Positions 1 through 8,107 of a DNA stretch of 33,346 nucleotides are shown here, piece by piece. Position 1 is the stretch's first letter; each line of letters begins with the position of its first letter. This DNA is from JANMDN01 sp031376285 (lineage in GTDB: Bacteria > Actinomycetota > Thermoleophilia > Miltoncostaeales > Miltoncostaeaceae). Location of the stretch: NCBI GenBank assembly GCA_031376285.1, contig JANMDN010000042.1:1-33346 (forward strand), in the 5' to 3' direction. The notes under the pieces are model-generated. The model did no database searches. It was not told where the DNA came from and worked only from the letters and a program-made list of their open reading frames with translations. Position numbers and translations under genes: made by a program.

Positions 1-2433
1 GCGCTCAAGCGGCAGTGGGACCGAGTCCTCGTCGTCGACGGCGGCCTTGAGGAGCTGAGTCGCCGTGGCGAGATCGCCTTCGGCGGCCGCCAGGACGCCT
101 CCGAGGCGATCGAGCGTTGGCGTGATCCATGCACGGTCCACTCCCGTCGCGGCCGCGGTGAACTGCTCAAGAACCTCCCTCGCTGCGGGGAGGTCTCCGA
201 CGCTCGCCAGGGCTTCGACTTCGTCGACGAGCGACCACAACATCCCGGGGTCGCGAATGCCGACGGCCGTCGCGACGGTGCGGGCCCGGGCAAGCATCGG
301 CACGGCTGCGGCCGGGTCGCCAAGCGACAGCTCAAGCGCTCCGAGAAGACCCAGGAAGCGCCGCAGGCTGAGGGGCTCACCGCGCAACTCGGCTTCGTAA
401 AGACCGATGCCCGCCACCTCCCGGGCGCGTTCGACGTCGCCGCTGAGCGCCGCATGCTGCGCCGCGCAGCGGAACGCCTGCAGGTACATCAGGTCTGTCT
501 GGTCCGTCAGGTCTGAGAGCGCGTGCGAGTGCCGCTCGGCGCTGCCGAGACGAACCAGTTGCAGGTCGACGAGCGCGAGGCCGAAGCGCGCCCAGGCTTC
601 GCTTCGAACATCGCCCTGGTCGGCGGCGACGCGCAGGAGCCGTTCGTAGCGCTCGTGGGCCTCTTCGAGGTCGAGCGACAGTCGGGCAAGGTCGGCAGCG
701 ACAGCGCTCGCGCTGAGCTCCACCTCGTCTGACTCGTCCCTGCGCTCGAGACGAAGGCCCTCGTCGAGTGGCTCACGCCAGCCGGCATGGCCGACACAGA
801 AGCGCACATGGGCCTGGATCGCGAGCCCGTATGAGAGCGTGCGCTCGTCCCCGGCCGCTTGGCCGGCGGCGACCGCGGCGTCGGCATGGGTCACCGCTCG
901 GTCAGGGTGGCCGGTGTGCAGGAGCGTCTGGGCAAAATGTCGATGGACCGCCGCGCTGAGGACGGGATCGTTCGTCTCCAGTGCCTGCTCGAAATGTGCG
1001 AGCCCCGCGTCGCCGCCGGCGGTCTCGTCGAGGACGACACCGAGTTGCCACCGCGCCTCGTGGCGCAGGGACGTGGTCGTCGCGGCGACCTGCTCGAGGG
1101 TCGCCTTGGCGCGCTTGCTGTCACCTGCCCGGAAGGCCGCTCTCCCAGCGGCGAGCATGCGCCGGTCCCGTCGAGCGGGCAGCCTCGGAGGAGTCAGCTC
1201 GGCCGCCAGGGCGAAGAGGTCCGCGGCGGCCGCGGACGCGCCGCGTGCCTCTGCGCTCCGGCCACCCTCCTCAAGGGCTGAGGCTTCGGCCTCGCCTGGC
1301 GTCTCGGTGGCCCGCGCGAGATGGAAGGCGCGCTCCTCGACGCTGTTCTTCTGCCCGGCGAGCACGGCGTGGATCTGGCGTAGCTCGGCCGGCGGAACGG
1401 CGTCGACAACCGCTTGGGCGATCAGGGGATGGGTGAAGGCGACCCGACCTTCGGCGATCGTGACGATCCCTGCCGCGACGGCCGGGGTGAGATGGTCGCC
1501 CGGGTCACCATCAAACACGGCGGCGATCGTCTCGAGGCTGGGTGCATTGGTCGACGCCGCGACGATGAGCGCCCGTCGAGTGCCCGTTGGGAGCGGGTCG
1601 AGGCGCCGGCGAAGGAGCGCCTCCTCGCCCCAAAGCGCTGCGGCTTTCTGGAGCGAGCCGCCGGCCGCGTCCAAGGCACGGGCCATCTCGATTGCGAAGA
1701 ACGGATTGCCACCTGACGCCTGGTGCACGCGAGTGACCGACGGCCGCGGGAGCGAGTGGCCGATGGCGGTGCGGATGATCCGGTGGACGGCTCCGAGGCT
1801 CATGGGTCCGGCGCGAATCCGCTTCATGCGTTCCTGGTCCATTGACGAGAGCCAGTCGGCGCGGCTCTGCGCTGGACGCCGTGTCAAGAGGAGCCGGAAT
1901 CCATCTGCCGGCCCGATCCGGCGAGCGACATACGCCAACACGATCGCAGAGGAGGGGTCGATCCAGTGGCAATCGTCGACCGCGAGGAGCAGAGGGCGCT
2001 CGTTGGCCACGATGAGGAGCGCCCCGAGTGTGGCGAAGGCCACCGCCCGCTCGTCGACCTGGCCGCCGACCTCGTCTCCGAGGAGAAGCGCCCCTTCGAG
2101 TGCGCGTCGTCGCGCAACCGGCAGGTCTGGGAGGGTCCGGCCGAGGATGGGTGTGAGGAGATCGGCCAGGGTCGCAAACGCGAGATGCGACTCAGCTCGG
2201 GCGGGTGCGCTTTGAATCACGCGGAAGCCATTGGCTGCGGCATGAGCCGCGACCCATCGCACGATCGTGGTTTTTCCGATGCCTGCGCCGCCCTCGATCA
2301 GCAGCACAGACTCCTCGGAGTCCCCGAGCCACTGACGGACGCTTCCCAGCTCGTGCTCGCGACCGATCAGCTCGGTCGACGGGTCGCTCACCGTGTTCGC
2401 CACGATGGCGGCTCGATCACCGAACGGAGACAT
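1..2433 (-). CDS. LuxR/LAL-type AAA ATPase transcriptional regulator (3' end outside window)
   Basis: The minus frame is open from an ATG at 2433 to the left edge, giving 811 residues with no stop. It starts with a 'LIGREHEL' lead-in, then a Walker A GGAGIGKT (residues 48-55) and a Walker B LLLAVDDCHW (about 148-157). 'GGNPFFAIEMARAL' marks the end of the AAA domain. The rest is alanine-rich helical repeats of TPR type. This is the plan of large LAL/MalT-like regulators, which act as ATP-gated switches and usually end in a LuxR helix-turn-helix. That C-terminal domain would lie beyond base 1, so DNA binding is inferred from the family. The ligand is unknown. No TANNNT box sits at the leaderless distance from this ATG. 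The antitoxin gene is transcribed divergently, with about 200 bp between them. Confidence 0.85.
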   Translation of the reverse strand, partial: MSPFGDRAAIVANTVSDPSTELIGREHELGSVRQWLGDSEESVLLIEGGAGIGKTTIVRWVAAHAAANGFRVIQSAPARAESHLAFATLADLLTPILGRTLPDLPVARRRALEGALLLGDEVGGQVDERAVAFATLGALLIVANERPLLLAVDDCHWIDPSSAIVLAYVARRIGPADGFRLLLTRRPAQSRADWLSSMDQERMKRIRAGPMSLGAVHRIIRTAIGHSLPRPSVTRVHQASGGNPFFAIEMARALDAAGGSLQKAAALWGEEALLRRRLDPLPTGTRRALIVAASTNAPSLETIAAVFDGDPGDHLTPAVAAGIVTIAEGRVAFTHPLIAQAVVDAVPPAELRQIHAVLAGQKNSVEERAFHLARATETPGEAEASALEEGGRSAEARGASAAAADLFALAAELTPPRLPARRDRRMLAAGRAAFRAGDSKRAKATLEQVAATTTSLRHEARWQLGVVLDETAGGDAGLAHFEQALETNDPVLSAAVHRHFAQTLLHTGHPDRAVTHADAAVAAGQAAGDERTLSYGLAIQAHVRFCVGHAGWREPLDEGLRLERRDESDEVELSASAVAADLARLSLDLEEAHERYERLLRVAADQGDVRSEAWARFGLALVDLQLVRLGSAERHSHALSDLTDQTDLMYLQAFRCAAQHAALSGDVERAREVAGIGLYEAELRGEPLSLRRFLGLLGALELSLGDPAAAVPMLARARTVATAVGIRDPGMLWSLVDEVEALASVGDLPAAREVLEQFTAAATGVDRAWITPTLDRLGGVLAAAEGDLATATQLLKAAVDDEDSVPLPLER

Positions 2434-2619
2434 ACTCAGACCGTCAGTCCGTTGATTCTCACGAGTTCGACCCTACTAACGATGGCTCGCCGGGTACACC
2501 AACTCGGGTGTCTGCAACCCGGTCGAATCGACACACTCTTGGCACAGAGTTCGTCTGTCAATCCAGAGGCCGGCATGGTTGGATACCCGAATGCCGAGCC
2601 CGGTTCGTCATCATCGTGC

Positions 2620-2631
2620 TACGTTGGTGAC
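2620..2631 (+). promoter_or_regulatory. Leaderless -10 box of the antitoxin gene
   Basis: TACGTT (2620-2625) is followed by six bases and then the ATG at 2632. This TANNNT-N6-ATG spacing recurs before many genes in the window and selects this start over upstream in-frame codons. Confidence 0.55.
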
Positions 2632-3051
2632 ATGGCGGCGCCCTCGAAGACGGTCCCGTTCAGCATGAGGCTCTCGCCGGTGCTTGCTCGGTACGCCGAG
2701 GCTGAGGGCAGGCGGACGCGCCGGCCGACGGGAACCGTGATCGAGGGGCTCGCCGAGGAGGCGATGCGCTGCCGGCTTTTTCCGGGGATTGCCTTTCGCG
2801 GCACCGACTGGGCGCGCCGGGCCTGGGTGATCGGTTCGGGTCTCGACGTCTGGGAGATCGCTCAGGCGACCCAGGACGCAGGCTCCGTTGAGGCGCTCGT
2901 CGCGGAGAGCGATCTCGCGGATCGGCACGCGCGTCTGGCAGCGTTGTATGCGGCCGCGTATCCCCATGAGGTCGGCGAGCAGGTCGCGGAGAATCGGATT
3001 CCACTTGAGGATCTTCGTGAGCGGTACCCAACATTTGAGGTGCAGTCGTAG
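2632..3051 (+). CDS. DUF433-like antitoxin with RHH-like N-terminus
   Basis: 139 residues. The N-terminal part (about 1-50, with TVPFSMRLSPVLARYAEAEG) resembles the ribbon-helix-helix-like lead of DUF433 antitoxins. Residues about 55-115 (GIAFRG, RRAWVIGSGLDVWEIAQ) resemble the DUF433 winged-helix fold. It is followed directly by a DUF5615 PIN-like protein, the usual partner of DUF433 antitoxins. The inferred role is to neutralise that nuclease and repress the operon. The frame is open much further upstream, but a leaderless -10 box six bases before the ATG at 2632 and the onset of family-like sequence support this start. The stop codon (3049-3051) overlaps the toxin frame, so the two are probably translationally coupled. 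Confidence 0.75.
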   Translation: MAAPSKTVPFSMRLSPVLARYAEAEGRRTRRPTGTVIEGLAEEAMRCRLFPGIAFRGTDWARRAWVIGSGLDVWEIAQATQDAGSVEALVAESDLADRHARLAALYAAAYPHEVGEQVAENRIPLEDLRERYPTFEVQS

Positions 3052-3410
3052 GCGCCCGGGTACTGCTCGACGCGCACGTCTCTGGCAAGCGCGTCGGGCG
3101 TGCGCTCAGGCGCGCCGGGCACGACGTCCGTGCGCTCGATGAACACATCGACCTCGAAGGGCTGGCCGACCCGGACGTCCTCGCCCTCGCGGCGAATGAG
3201 GGTCGCATTCTCGTCACGTTCAACATCCGTGACTTCGCGCCGCTGCTTCAAGAATGGGCGGGGGCGGGCAGAAGCCATTCGGGCTGCGTCTTGGTGGCGG
3301 GCCAGGCTCACCGTCAGATCGGCGAGATCGTAAAGAGACTCACAGCTCTCTTGAGAGTGCCGACCGACTGGAACGAGCGCGTCGTCTTCCTCACCGTAGG
3401 CGTGTCCTGA
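3048..3410 (+). CDS. DUF5615 PIN-like toxin; start codon not canonical
   Basis: The frame encodes about 120 residues with VLLDAHVSGKRVGRALRRAG at the N-terminus, then ALDE, 'LADPDVLALAANEGRILVT', 'NIRDF' and 'HSGCVLVAG'. This matches DUF5615 PIN-like proteins, the presumed RNase toxins paired with DUF433 antitoxins. The conserved acidic residues (LLDAHV, DPDVL, NIRDF) are present. A TGA at 3036-3038 closes the frame upstream. Between it and the conserved core there is no ATG, GTG or TTG: the codons run GGT GCA GTC GTA GGC GCC CGG GTA CTG. The start must therefore be non-standard (CTG at 3063 or GTA at 3048), or a point change or indel has removed it. The left coordinate is arbitrary within that interval. 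Confidence 0.65.
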   Translation, partial: VGARVLLDAHVSGKRVGRALRRAGHDVRALDEHIDLEGLADPDVLALAANEGRILVTFNIRDFAPLLQEWAGAGRSHSGCVLVAGQAHRQIGEIVKRLTALLRVPTDWNERVVFLTVGVS

Positions 3411-3423
3411 CCAAGATTGGAGC

Positions 3424-3438
3424 GCCCGCGACGCGGGC
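3424..3438. terminator. Small hairpin after the toxin gene
   Basis: GCCCGC-GAC-GCGGGC is a perfect 6-bp stem 14 bases after the toxin stop. It has no T-run, so termination is only a possibility. Confidence 0.25.
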
Positions 3439-3513
3439 ACGGGGCTTACGTCGCGTCTCCCGACGCCTGGCAGTAGGCTGAATGCGACGACTTGAGCTAG
3501 CCAGGGGATTGAA

Positions 3514-4092
3514 ATGTCGGTGCGTAGTGAGGTCCTCGATGCGAACAATGCGTACGCCGCGGCCTTTGGGGACCGTGCCAACTTGGCCCTGCCACCCGCT
3601 CGAGGGTTTGCGATCCTCACCTGCATGGACGCCCGCCTTGACCCCGCGAAGTACGCGGGTCTTGCGGAGGGCGACGCGCACGTCATCCGAAACGCCGGTG
3701 GTCGGGCAAGCGACGATGCGATCCGTTCGCTCGTGATCTCGTACAAGCTGCTCGGCACGAAGGAGTGGTTTGTGATCCACCACACCGACTGCGGGATGGA
3801 GTTCTTCACCGACGACGTGATGCGGGGCCTCCTCGGAAACAGCCTGGAGACCGCGGCGCTTGGTGCCGAGGGCTTCCACGACGTCGGCACCGGCCTGGGC
3901 TCCACCGAGGCGCGCTACATCGACTGGCTCACCATCGCCGATCGCGAGCAGAGCGTTGTCGAGGATGTTCGCCGCATTCGCCAGCACCCGCTCGTGCCAG
4001 CTCGCATCCCGGTCTACGGATACGTGTACGACGTCAAGAGCGGCCGACTGGTCGAGGTCCCCGAGGCCACGACGGCAGGGAAGGCCGCCTGA
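3514..4092 (+). CDS. Beta-class carbonic anhydrase
   Basis: 192 residues. It carries the zinc-site signature of beta carbonic anhydrases: Cys37-X-Asp39-X-Arg41 in ILTCMDARLDP, and His90 and Cys93 in IHHTDCGM. RNAGGRASDD (59-68) is the conserved stretch before the second ligand loop. The enzyme interconverts CO2 and bicarbonate in the cytoplasm. The length fits the short Rv1284/Cab-like type found in Actinobacteria and archaea. A GGGG stretch (3504-3507) seven bases upstream of the ATG can act as a weak ribosome site, and a TAGGCT at 3474-3479 is a possible -10 box giving a leader of about 28 bases. The gene overlaps the frame of the next one by four bases. Confidence 0.92.
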   Translation: MSVRSEVLDANNAYAAAFGDRANLALPPARGFAILTCMDARLDPAKYAGLAEGDAHVIRNAGGRASDDAIRSLVISYKLLGTKEWFVIHHTDCGMEFFTDDVMRGLLGNSLETAALGAEGFHDVGTGLGSTEARYIDWLTIADREQSVVEDVRRIRQHPLVPARIPVYGYVYDVKSGRLVEVPEATTAGKAA

Positions 4093-5027
4093 TCAAACGG
4101 TCGCCGCGACAGGCTGCCAGCGCGAAGGGCACAGGCGGAGACGGGTCCAAGGGATTCGAGCTTGTTGGGCCATCCGACGGCAACCCGCAGGTTGAGTTCT
4201 GGTCCCGGCGGCGGCTGCCGTTCGAGTCGAAGGAGCCTGCGTTTCGGGAGATGCGTTCAGCGCTCCAGGACGCGCTGAGTGCGATCAAGAGGCGCGACGG
4301 CATGATCCTCGGAGCCATCTACCGTTCTGAGGATCGTTCGCGGTTTGATGTCGAAAACATCCTCGTCTACAACGTCGGCGCTCGAAAGTGGGCCGCCGCG
4401 GAATCAGGCATCCGGTTCGAGCGCGCGTTTGAGCGTCCTCCTGCGCCCCCCGGGGACCGGACCGGCCTCGATCACTATCACCGCTACGAGCCGACCCCCA
4501 CCGACGAGGGGTGGCGGCATTGGGATCGCGGCGAGGTCCTGGGGCGATTCGAGATCGCTGGTCTGGGCCCACGCCCCCCGGCAGGGCCCGCCGAACTGTG
4601 GCTCGCCATTCGACAAGGCGACGCCCAGGTGCTGGTCGAGGCGACGCCGTTTGAGGGACCCTTCGGCGTTCGGCTGACACTTCAAACCGCACAGGCGCCG
4701 GTCCACCCGGTCCCGATGCTCAAGGCGGTCCTCGACGCGACCGTGTCCGCGTTTCATGTGCACCGGCCGGGGCCATCGTTGCGCGATGTCGCCGAGCGCA
4801 TCGCGGGGCGCCTCGGCGTTCCCGCTGAGGACATCATTCAGGAACTGACCAATCCGCGGCTTGCGCTTCTTGGCGCAGTCGACCTCGTCCGCCCGTACGG
4901 CTCGTATGTGATGTGGAACCCCTCAGATGACCGGTGCGTCGCGGCGGAGTTCCTGAGCGAGGGCGGTGGTGACCTTGACGGGTGGCTCCTTCGGGGTGAG
5001 CTTCTCGATCTGCACCCAGGCCCCTGA
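4089..5027 (+). CDS. Conserved-looking protein of unknown function
   Basis: I do not recognise the family. The protein-like sequence begins right after the carbonic anhydrase. The frame passes through CTG at 4089 (overlapping the TGA as CTGA), and the first ATG is only at 4251. The region between, with 'VEFWSRRRLPFESKEPAFREM', reads like real protein, so an early non-ATG start is plausible; the safe minimum is 4251-5027. Features seen: a helix-rich start, VENILVYNVG, a WRHWDRGEVLGRFEI segment, a middle beta-rich part (ELWLAIRQGDAQVLVEATPF), and a C-terminal RDVAERIAGRLGVPAEDI helix pair. No membrane segment or catalytic motif is evident. After the TGA at 5025 the same frame stays coding-like for about 65 more codons. 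Confidence 0.6.
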   Translation: MIKRSPRQAASAKGTGGDGSKGFELVGPSDGNPQVEFWSRRRLPFESKEPAFREMRSALQDALSAIKRRDGMILGAIYRSEDRSRFDVENILVYNVGARKWAAAESGIRFERAFERPPAPPGDRTGLDHYHRYEPTPTDEGWRHWDRGEVLGRFEIAGLGPRPPAGPAELWLAIRQGDAQVLVEATPFEGPFGVRLTLQTAQAPVHPVPMLKAVLDATVSAFHVHRPGPSLRDVAERIAGRLGVPAEDIIQELTNPRLALLGAVDLVRPYGSYVMWNPSDDRCVAAEFLSEGGGDLDGWLLRGELLDLHPGP

Positions 5028-5179
5028 GTCGGCCCCGAGCACGCGCTCGTTGCCGACGTGGTTCGCGCGAGCGGTGCCCGTGGCGAGAGCGCGCGCCGTT
5101 TGACCAATGACCTTTTCGCGTTGGCGGATGCCCGCGGGTTCCGGGGGGGGACCGCAGACAACGCTCGTCGACGGGTGCG

Positions 5180-5650
5180 TCAGCTCGACGACGCGCGGTC
5201 GATCAGCATCAGGACGCCCTGATCATTCGGGCCGCCACGCATAAACCCCTGCGCGGCGTAGAAGTCCTCGGCGCCCTGATTATCGGCGAGCACCCAGACA
5301 AGCGACACCGCTCGGCGCTCCATCCAGGCGAACATCTCACGCAGGAGCGCTGCGCCGACACCACGGCGGCGGTAGCTCTCGCGGACGCCGATCGAGTAGA
5401 GGAAGAGCTCCCGTCCTTCGCCGAACGGGAGGCGCAACACATGGCAGAGAAGCTCACCGACGACTCGGTCGTTGTCCTCGGCGACCCAATGAAGCACCGC
5501 GGGATCACTGAGGTACTCGGCCGCCGCTTCGGAGCCGAGGGGCTTGTCGGGCTCGCTGCGGCCGGCCAGGTCGAAATCCGGTGCCTCAGGCGCGATGGTC
5601 GCGAGCACGGCTTCGTCGTTCGGCCCGAGCTGTCGAATCCCGATCGCCAC
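5180..5650 (-). CDS. GNAT-family N-acetyltransferase, AAC(3)-I-like layout
   Basis: 156 residues starting at GTG 5650. The acetyl-CoA pyrophosphate loop RRRGVGAA (94-101) follows ELFLYSIGVRESY, as in GNAT motif A. SLVWVLADNQGAEDFYAAQGF is the motif B/C region. The start 'IRQLGPNDEAVL' and the order of elements resemble aminoglycoside 3-N-acetyltransferases of type I, but the substrate cannot be told from sequence and many GNATs share this plan. A -10 box TAGCCT lies six bases before the GTG (leaderless). The gene is divergent from the DNA ligase with only 38 bp between start codons, so their promoters overlap. Confidence 0.85.
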   Translation of the reverse strand: MAIGIRQLGPNDEAVLATIAPEAPDFDLAGRSEPDKPLGSEAAAEYLSDPAVLHWVAEDNDRVVGELLCHVLRLPFGEGRELFLYSIGVRESYRRRGVGAALLREMFAWMERRAVSLVWVLADNQGAEDFYAAQGFMRGGPNDQGVLMLIDRASSS

Positions 5651-5662
5651 GTCGTGAGGCTA
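5651..5662 (-). promoter_or_regulatory. Leaderless -10 box of the acetyltransferase gene
   Basis: On the minus strand TAGCCT (5662-5657), six bases, then the GTG at 5650. It lies inside the 38-bp gap shared with the divergent ligase gene, whose own weak box would be TTGACT at 5677-5682. Confidence 0.5.
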
Positions 5663-5688
5663 CCGCCCGGGAATGGTTGACTGCCGGT

Positions 5689-6759
5689 ATGAACTTGCCG
5701 GTCATGCCACCCCTCGCACCGATGCTCGCAAAGGTCGCGGCGGTCGTGCCCGAGGGTGATTTCCTCTACGAGCCGAAGTGGGACGGCTTCCGCGCGATCG
5801 TGTTCCGCGACGGCGATGAGGTTGAGCTCGGGAGCCGAAACGAGCGGCCGCTCACGCGGTACTTCCCTGAGCTCGTTGAGGCGGTGCGACGCCAGCTGCC
5901 CGAGAGCTGCGTCGTGGATGGCGAGATCGTCGTCGCGGGTGAGGGTCGGCTCCATTTCGAGGCCCTCCAGCAGCGGATCCACCCCGCCGAGTCACGGGTG
6001 CGCAGGCTCGCCGCGGAGATACCGGCCTCGTTCATCGCGTTTGACATTCTCGCCCTCGGCGACCAGTCGCTGCTTGAGGTTCCCTTCGTCGAGCGACGGG
6101 CTCTGCTCGAGCGGGAACTTGTTGGCGCACGCGGTCCCGTCTACCTGACGGCCGCGACTCGCGACGTCGATGTCGCCCGCGACTGGTTCGACCGGTTCGA
6201 AGGGGCAGGGCTCGACGGCGTCGTCGCCAAACCCCTCTCCGGTGTGTACCAGCCGAACGTCCGCGCGATGACGAAGGTCAAGCACGCCCGGACGGCCGAC
6301 TGCGTGGTGGCGGGCTTTCGATGGCACAAGTCGGGCCCGGTCGTCGGCTCACTGGTGCTCGGCCTCTACGACGACGCCGGTCGGCTGCAGCACGTCGGCG
6401 TCGCGGCCTCGTTCACGATGGCCCGTCGTCAGGAGCTTGTCGCCGAGCTGGAGCCGTACCGCACGGCGCCCGAGGGCCACCCCTGGGCGGCCTGGAACGA
6501 GCCGAGCGCCCACGCCGAGGGGCGACTACCGGGGGCGGTCTCACGCTGGAATGCGAAGAAGGATCTGTCCTTCGAACTGCTTCGCCCCGAGCTGGTTTGC
6601 GAGGTCGGCTACGACGCGATGGAGGGCACCCGTTTTCGTCACACGGCGCAGTTTCGGCGCTGGCGGACCGATCGCGACCCAGAGAGCTGCGCGTACGACC
6701 AGCTCGAGCGCCCGCTGCGCTACGACCTCGCGGAGGTTTTCACGGCGGGCGATCTCTAG
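5689..6759 (+). CDS. ligC: ATP-dependent DNA ligase, LigC type
   Basis: 356 residues. It shows the nucleotidyltransferase motifs in order: YEPKWDGFR with the adenylated Lys30 (motif I), LGSRNERPLTRYFPEL (Ia), VVDGEIVV (III), GLDGVVAKPLSG (IV) and MTKVKHARTADCVV (V). An OB-fold region follows with a C-terminal RFRHTAQFRRWR segment. The compact two-domain size matches mycobacterial LigC rather than multi-domain LigD. The enzyme seals nicks using ATP; LigC proteins act in end joining or base-excision repair with separate polymerase subunits. The ATG at 5689 sits at the onset of conserved sequence; longer in-frame starts would run into the acetyltransferase. It is convergent with the polymerase gene, their stops overlapping in CTAG (6756-6759). 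Confidence 0.9.
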   Translation: MNLPVMPPLAPMLAKVAAVVPEGDFLYEPKWDGFRAIVFRDGDEVELGSRNERPLTRYFPELVEAVRRQLPESCVVDGEIVVAGEGRLHFEALQQRIHPAESRVRRLAAEIPASFIAFDILALGDQSLLEVPFVERRALLERELVGARGPVYLTAATRDVDVARDWFDRFEGAGLDGVVAKPLSGVYQPNVRAMTKVKHARTADCVVAGFRWHKSGPVVGSLVLGLYDDAGRLQHVGVAASFTMARRQELVAELEPYRTAPEGHPWAAWNEPSAHAEGRLPGAVSRWNAKKDLSFELLRPELVCEVGYDAMEGTRFRHTAQFRRWRTDRDPESCAYDQLERPLRYDLAEVFTAGDL

Positions 6760-7811
6760 GGCTGCGGGCGGTCCCGGTCGCGCGATGGCTGGACGCGCTT
6801 GGGCTCGCCGGGCATTTTCGGGTAGTCGGGCGGGTACGGCATGTCGCCAAGGCCCTTGTCGCGCTCGTCGCGCTCGTACCACTCGAGCACCGGCGTGAGG
6901 TCGTGCGCCTGGTCATCGATCGCGGCGTGCAGGTCTCCGAGCGTGCGGAACCGCTCGGGCATCGTCTTGACGGTGAACTGGGACGGGTCAACATCGGCTA
7001 ACTCGTCCCAGGTGACCGGGGCCGAAACCGGCGCGTGTGGCCGGGGGCGGATCGAGTAGGCGCTCGCGATGGTCCGGTCACGGGCGTTCTGGTTGTAGTC
7101 GACGAAGATCGTCTCGCCGCGCTCCTCCTTCCACCATTTGGTGGTCACAAGGCCGGGGAGGCGGCGCTCAAGCTCCCGTCCGATGGCGATGGCCGCGTGG
7201 CGAACGTCGGTGAAGCTCCAGCGCGGCTCGATGCGCACGTAGACGTGGATTCCCCGGCCACCGGAGGTCTTTGGCCAGGCCTGCCACCCGAGCTCGTCGA
7301 GCAGCCCTCGAAGGGCTTCGGCAACCACGACGGCGTCGGCGAAGTCCCGGCCAGGCTGCGGGTCGAGGTCGAGGCGGAGTTCGTCGGGATGGTCGACGTC
7401 GTCGGAGCGCACCGGCCAAGGGTGGAAGGTGATCGTGCCGAGGTTCGCCGCCCAGGCAATCACCGCGAGTTCGTGGGGCGCGATCTCGTCTGCGCGACGT
7501 CCGGAGGGAAACGTGATTCGCGCGGTGCGGACGTAGTCGGGCGCGCCCGCCGGGATCCGTTTTTGGTAGAAGGCGTCTCCGCGATGGTCGGCACGCGTCG
7601 ACATCGTCACCCCTTCGCGGACTCCACCCGGCCAGCGTTCGAGCGTCGTCGGCCGATCGCGGAGGGCGCGCATGATTCCCTCGCCGACCGAGAGGTAGTA
7701 CCGGACGACGTCAATCTTTGTGAGGCCCACGTCGGGGAAGTACGGCTTGTCGGGGTTACTCACCCGCACGGTCCGTTCACCGACTTCCAGGAACTCCTCG
7801 GGCGTCGCCAT
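6756..7811 (-). CDS. LigD polymerase-domain (AEP primase-polymerase) protein, stand-alone
   Basis: 351 residues with the LigD PolDom fold: VSNPDKPYFPDVGLTKIDVV at the N-terminus, the catalytic LDLD pair (Asp148, Asp150), TSGGRGIHVYV (182-192), and FVDYNQNARDRTIASAYS with the third Asp (238). It ends soon after the domain, so it has no nuclease or ligase module. Such stand-alone PolDom proteins add nucleotides, preferring ribonucleotides, at breaks and gaps and work beside LigC. The frame extends to 7946, but ATG 7811 has a TACGCT box six bases upstream and starts just before the conserved region. No Ku gene is in the window. Confidence 0.9.
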   Translation of the reverse strand: MATPEEFLEVGERTVRVSNPDKPYFPDVGLTKIDVVRYYLSVGEGIMRALRDRPTTLERWPGGVREGVTMSTRADHRGDAFYQKRIPAGAPDYVRTARITFPSGRRADEIAPHELAVIAWAANLGTITFHPWPVRSDDVDHPDELRLDLDPQPGRDFADAVVVAEALRGLLDELGWQAWPKTSGGRGIHVYVRIEPRWSFTDVRHAAIAIGRELERRLPGLVTTKWWKEERGETIFVDYNQNARDRTIASAYSIRPRPHAPVSAPVTWDELADVDPSQFTVKTMPERFRTLGDLHAAIDDQAHDLTPVLEWYERDERDKGLGDMPYPPDYPKMPGEPKRVQPSRDRDRPQP

Positions 7812-7823
7812 TGCCGCAGCGTA
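7812..7823 (-). promoter_or_regulatory. Leaderless -10 box of the polymerase gene
   Basis: On the minus strand TACGCT (7823-7818), six bases, then ATG 7811. This fixes the start of the polymerase gene. Confidence 0.5.
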
Positions 7824-8107
7824 GCGCCGCGGCAATGGCCGTCTCAGGTCGCGAGGTACGGATCGCGGGCGTTGGATCAGTTGCCGCAAACACAATGAGT
7901 CGGCCGTCACGGTGACGCGCATTGTGCCTGCGGTCCCCCTGACCACCCATTCCTGAGCTCGGCGCTCGCGTCGGACGTCACCTCCCGACGTGACGTGCGC
8001 CGTGGATCGTTTCGGCGGCCTGTTGACCCTTCAGGGATTGGTGAATTGCCGACCGTCGCGCCGCCTTCGGGGCATGTGGTCATCGCTGGGATGGACATCA
8101 GGGTAGT
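7824..8107. other. Intergenic region, no gene seen
   Basis: This stretch lies between the divergent polymerase and peptide genes. I see no credible coding frame. It contains ACGTCAC (7975-7981) and its inverted copy GTGACGT (7990-7996) eight bases apart, a possible protein-binding site of unknown meaning. Confidence 0.4.

Noticed and set aside
839..2215. Long plus-strand open frame of 458 codons
   Set aside because: Its translation is Ala/Arg/Ser-rich with no motif. It lies antisense to the AAA regulator, whose Walker A and B motifs are clear on the minus strand.
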